Assembly (NCBI GenBank): GCA_050734915.1
Contig: JBOHUX010000139.1
Span: 1 to 6,244 of the forward strand
Length of the DNA stretch: 6,244 nt
Direction: 5' to 3'
Source: JBOHUX01 sp050734915
GTDB taxonomy: Bacteria > Chloroflexota > Dormibacteria > Dormibacterales > Dormibacteraceae
The position numbers and the translations under genes were made by a program. The notes beneath the pieces were generated by a model that was not told the origin of the DNA, searched no databases, and worked only from the letters and a program-made list of their open reading frames with translations. Below, piece after piece: positions 5,358 to 6,244 of this stretch (positions are counted from its first letter, which is position 1; every line of letters begins with the position of its first letter).

Positions 5358-6088
5358 AGCAGCTCGTCCAGCCCCCGGTGGAAGTCCGGCCCCGCGGTCA
5401 CCCGGCGGATCGCCAGCATCACCCCCGGGGTGAAGGCTTGCCGGCCGGTGGTGCGGTGGATGACGCTCAGGGTCTGCCCCGGCAGCCCGAAGATCACCTC
5501 CTGGTCCGCCAGGAGCCCCGGCAGGCGCAGCGAGTGGACGCCGATGCCGTCCCGCGCACCGCCCCTCGCCCCCTCGAGGGTCGCCTCGGGCTCGGGAGCG
5601 CGCCGGAAGCCCTGCGACCCTCGTGCCCGGGCCATCCGGCGGGCGGTGCCGAGCGCGGTCCCCGAGGGGGCGTCCCGCTTGCCCACGCCGTGCGCCTCGA
5701 TGATGTCGACGGCGTCGAAGAACGGCGCGGCGATCTCCGCCAGCCGCATCATGAGCACCGCCCCGATCGCGAAGTTGGGGGCCACGATCCCCCCCACGCC
5801 CCGCTCTCGACACGCCGCCTCCAGGCGGTCGACGTCGCCGTCGGAGAAGCCGGTCGTGCCCACCACGGGCGCCACCCCCGCCTCGACGGCGGCGAGGGCG
5901 TTCGCCAGTCCCACCCCGGGACGCGTGAAGTCGACCATCGCCGCCGGCCGGGCCGCGCCCAGCAGGGCGGCCAGGTCGTCACCGGAGCCGGCGCCCCCGG
6001 CGTACTCCATGCCGGGTTCGTCCTCGAGCGCGCGAACGATCTCCGAGCCGACCTTCCCGCGGTGGCCGGCGACGACCACCCTGATCAT
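5348..6088 (-). CDS. dapB: 4-hydroxy-tetrahydrodipicolinate reductase
   Basis: A 246-residue NAD(P)H-dependent enzyme that reduces the DapA product to tetrahydrodipicolinate. The nucleotide-binding loop is GHRGKVG (8-14), close to GAKGKVG of the mycobacterial enzyme. GTTG is at 77-80, APNFAIGA at 103-110, and the substrate-binding stretch EAHGVGKRDAPSGTA at 131-145. That stretch keeps the catalytic His133, Lys137 and Ser142-Gly143-Thr144, but has Gly134 where the family usually has a second His. The acidic residue usually found after the second beta strand also appears replaced by Gly (about 34). The C-terminal half (HSLRLPGL...DQEVIFG...PGVMLAIRRV) is normal, so the gene looks intact. Start ATG 6088 fits the family N-terminus; GGAG abuts it directly, too close for ideal spacing. 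It begins 20 nt after an unidentified upstream gene and probably shares its transcript. Confidence 0.94.
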   Translation of the reverse strand: MIRVVVAGHRGKVGSEIVRALEDEPGMEYAGGAGSGDDLAALLGAARPAAMVDFTRPGVGLANALAAVEAGVAPVVGTTGFSDGDVDRLEAACRERGVGGIVAPNFAIGAVLMMRLAEIAAPFFDAVDIIEAHGVGKRDAPSGTALGTARRMARARGSQGFRRAPEPEATLEGARGGARDGIGVHSLRLPGLLADQEVIFGLPGQTLSVIHRTTGRQAFTPGVMLAIRRVTAGPDFHRGLDELLGL

Positions 6089-6108
6089 CTCCGGGACAGT
6101 GCCTGAGA

Positions 6109-6244
6109 CTAGCGGCGGCCGCCGTCGCGGTCCCGCCGGGGGCCGCGGTCCCGCGCGCCCCCGTAGCCGCCCTCGCGGGCCGGTGGCGGTCCCGCCGCCA
6201 GGGCCGCCGAGGCGGCCTCGAGGTCGATCGACTCGCTGACCGCC
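6109..6244 (-). CDS. C-terminus of an unidentified protein with Arg/Gly-rich tail (partial)
   Basis: The minus-strand frame ending at TAG (6111-6109) stays open to the window edge and gives 44 residues. It starts in an Ala/Leu-rich helical segment (SESIDLEAASAAL) and ends in a tail rich in Arg, Gly and Asp (GGYGG, RDRG, RRDRD, GGRR) of the kind found at the ends of RNA-binding proteins. The spacing of 20 nt to dapB and the same strand make it part of the cluster. Because pnp (polynucleotide phosphorylase) lies upstream of dap genes in several bacteria and often ends in such a tail, pnp is a candidate. No catalytic or S1/KH domain is inside the window, so this is inference from context only. 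A DEAD-box helicase or another RNA-binding protein would also fit. Confidence 0.5.
   Translation of the reverse strand, partial: AVSESIDLEAASAALAAGPPPAREGGYGGARDRGPRRDRDGGRR

Noticed and set aside
5322..5813. N-terminal extension of aspartate-semialdehyde dehydrogenase by 164 residues
   Set aside because: This stretch is an alternative-frame reading of dapB. The Rossmann motif begins at the expected distance from ATG 5321.
1..6244. CRISPR array, insertion sequence, prophage, tRNA or riboswitch
   Set aside because: No regularly spaced repeats, transposase or integrase motifs, terminal inverted repeats or tRNA-like folds were seen. A lysine riboswitch before dapB is excluded by the 20-nt gap to the upstream gene.

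Overview
This window comes from a bacterial chromosome with very high GC content (about 70% by eye). It carries mostly housekeeping genes. A tightly packed minus-strand cluster reads, in transcription order: [C-terminus of an unidentified gene with an Arg/Gly-rich tail] - dapB - asd - dapA - family 4 uracil-DNA glycosylase - rnj (RNase J) - small membrane-anchored zinc-ribbon protein. One small plus-strand gene for a soluble zinc-ribbon protein converges on the end of this cluster. DapA and DapB both resemble the mycobacterial forms in their motifs. The plus-strand gene has a Trp-rich module plus zinc ribbon that I associate with Chloroflexota. A high-GC Chloroflexota-like or actinobacterial-like lineage is my best guess; no rRNA or other marker confirms it.

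Layout. 1-291 is a GC-rich non-coding stretch with a perfect 20-bp palindrome at its left edge and two promoter-like TATA elements. 292-585 (+) is a 97-aa zinc-ribbon protein. 592-618 is a stem-loop between the two convergent genes. 619-897 (-) is a nine-cysteine zinc-ribbon protein with a C-terminal membrane segment. 940-2622 (-) is RNase J. 2622-3392 (-) is the 4Fe-4S uracil-DNA glycosylase, with a long disordered tail. 3382-4299 (-) is dapA, 4299-5321 (-) asd and 5348-6088 (-) dapB. 6109-6244 (-) is the end of an unidentified gene.

Asd, DapA and DapB catalyse consecutive steps from aspartyl phosphate to tetrahydrodipicolinate, which feeds lysine and diaminopimelate (peptidoglycan) synthesis. 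Linkage of dap genes to rnj is a known arrangement (Bacillus asd-dapG-rnjB; Mycobacterium dapA-rnj). The uracil-DNA glycosylase set between dapA and rnj is the less usual member. The genes overlap by 1 nt (asd/dapA and udg/rnj, TGATG) or 11 nt (dapA/udg), so translational coupling is likely. No promoter is visible within the cluster, and its promoter probably lies beyond the right edge.

I found no clearly new multi-gene system. The observations most worth checking are: two beta-clamp-binding-like motifs in the tail of the uracil-DNA glycosylase; the fact that the codons of the second motif occupy the place where rnj would have a Shine-Dalgarno sequence and instead give an anti-Shine-Dalgarno-like tract; two departures from conserved cofactor or active-site residues in DapB; and a hairpin covering the dapB stop codon.
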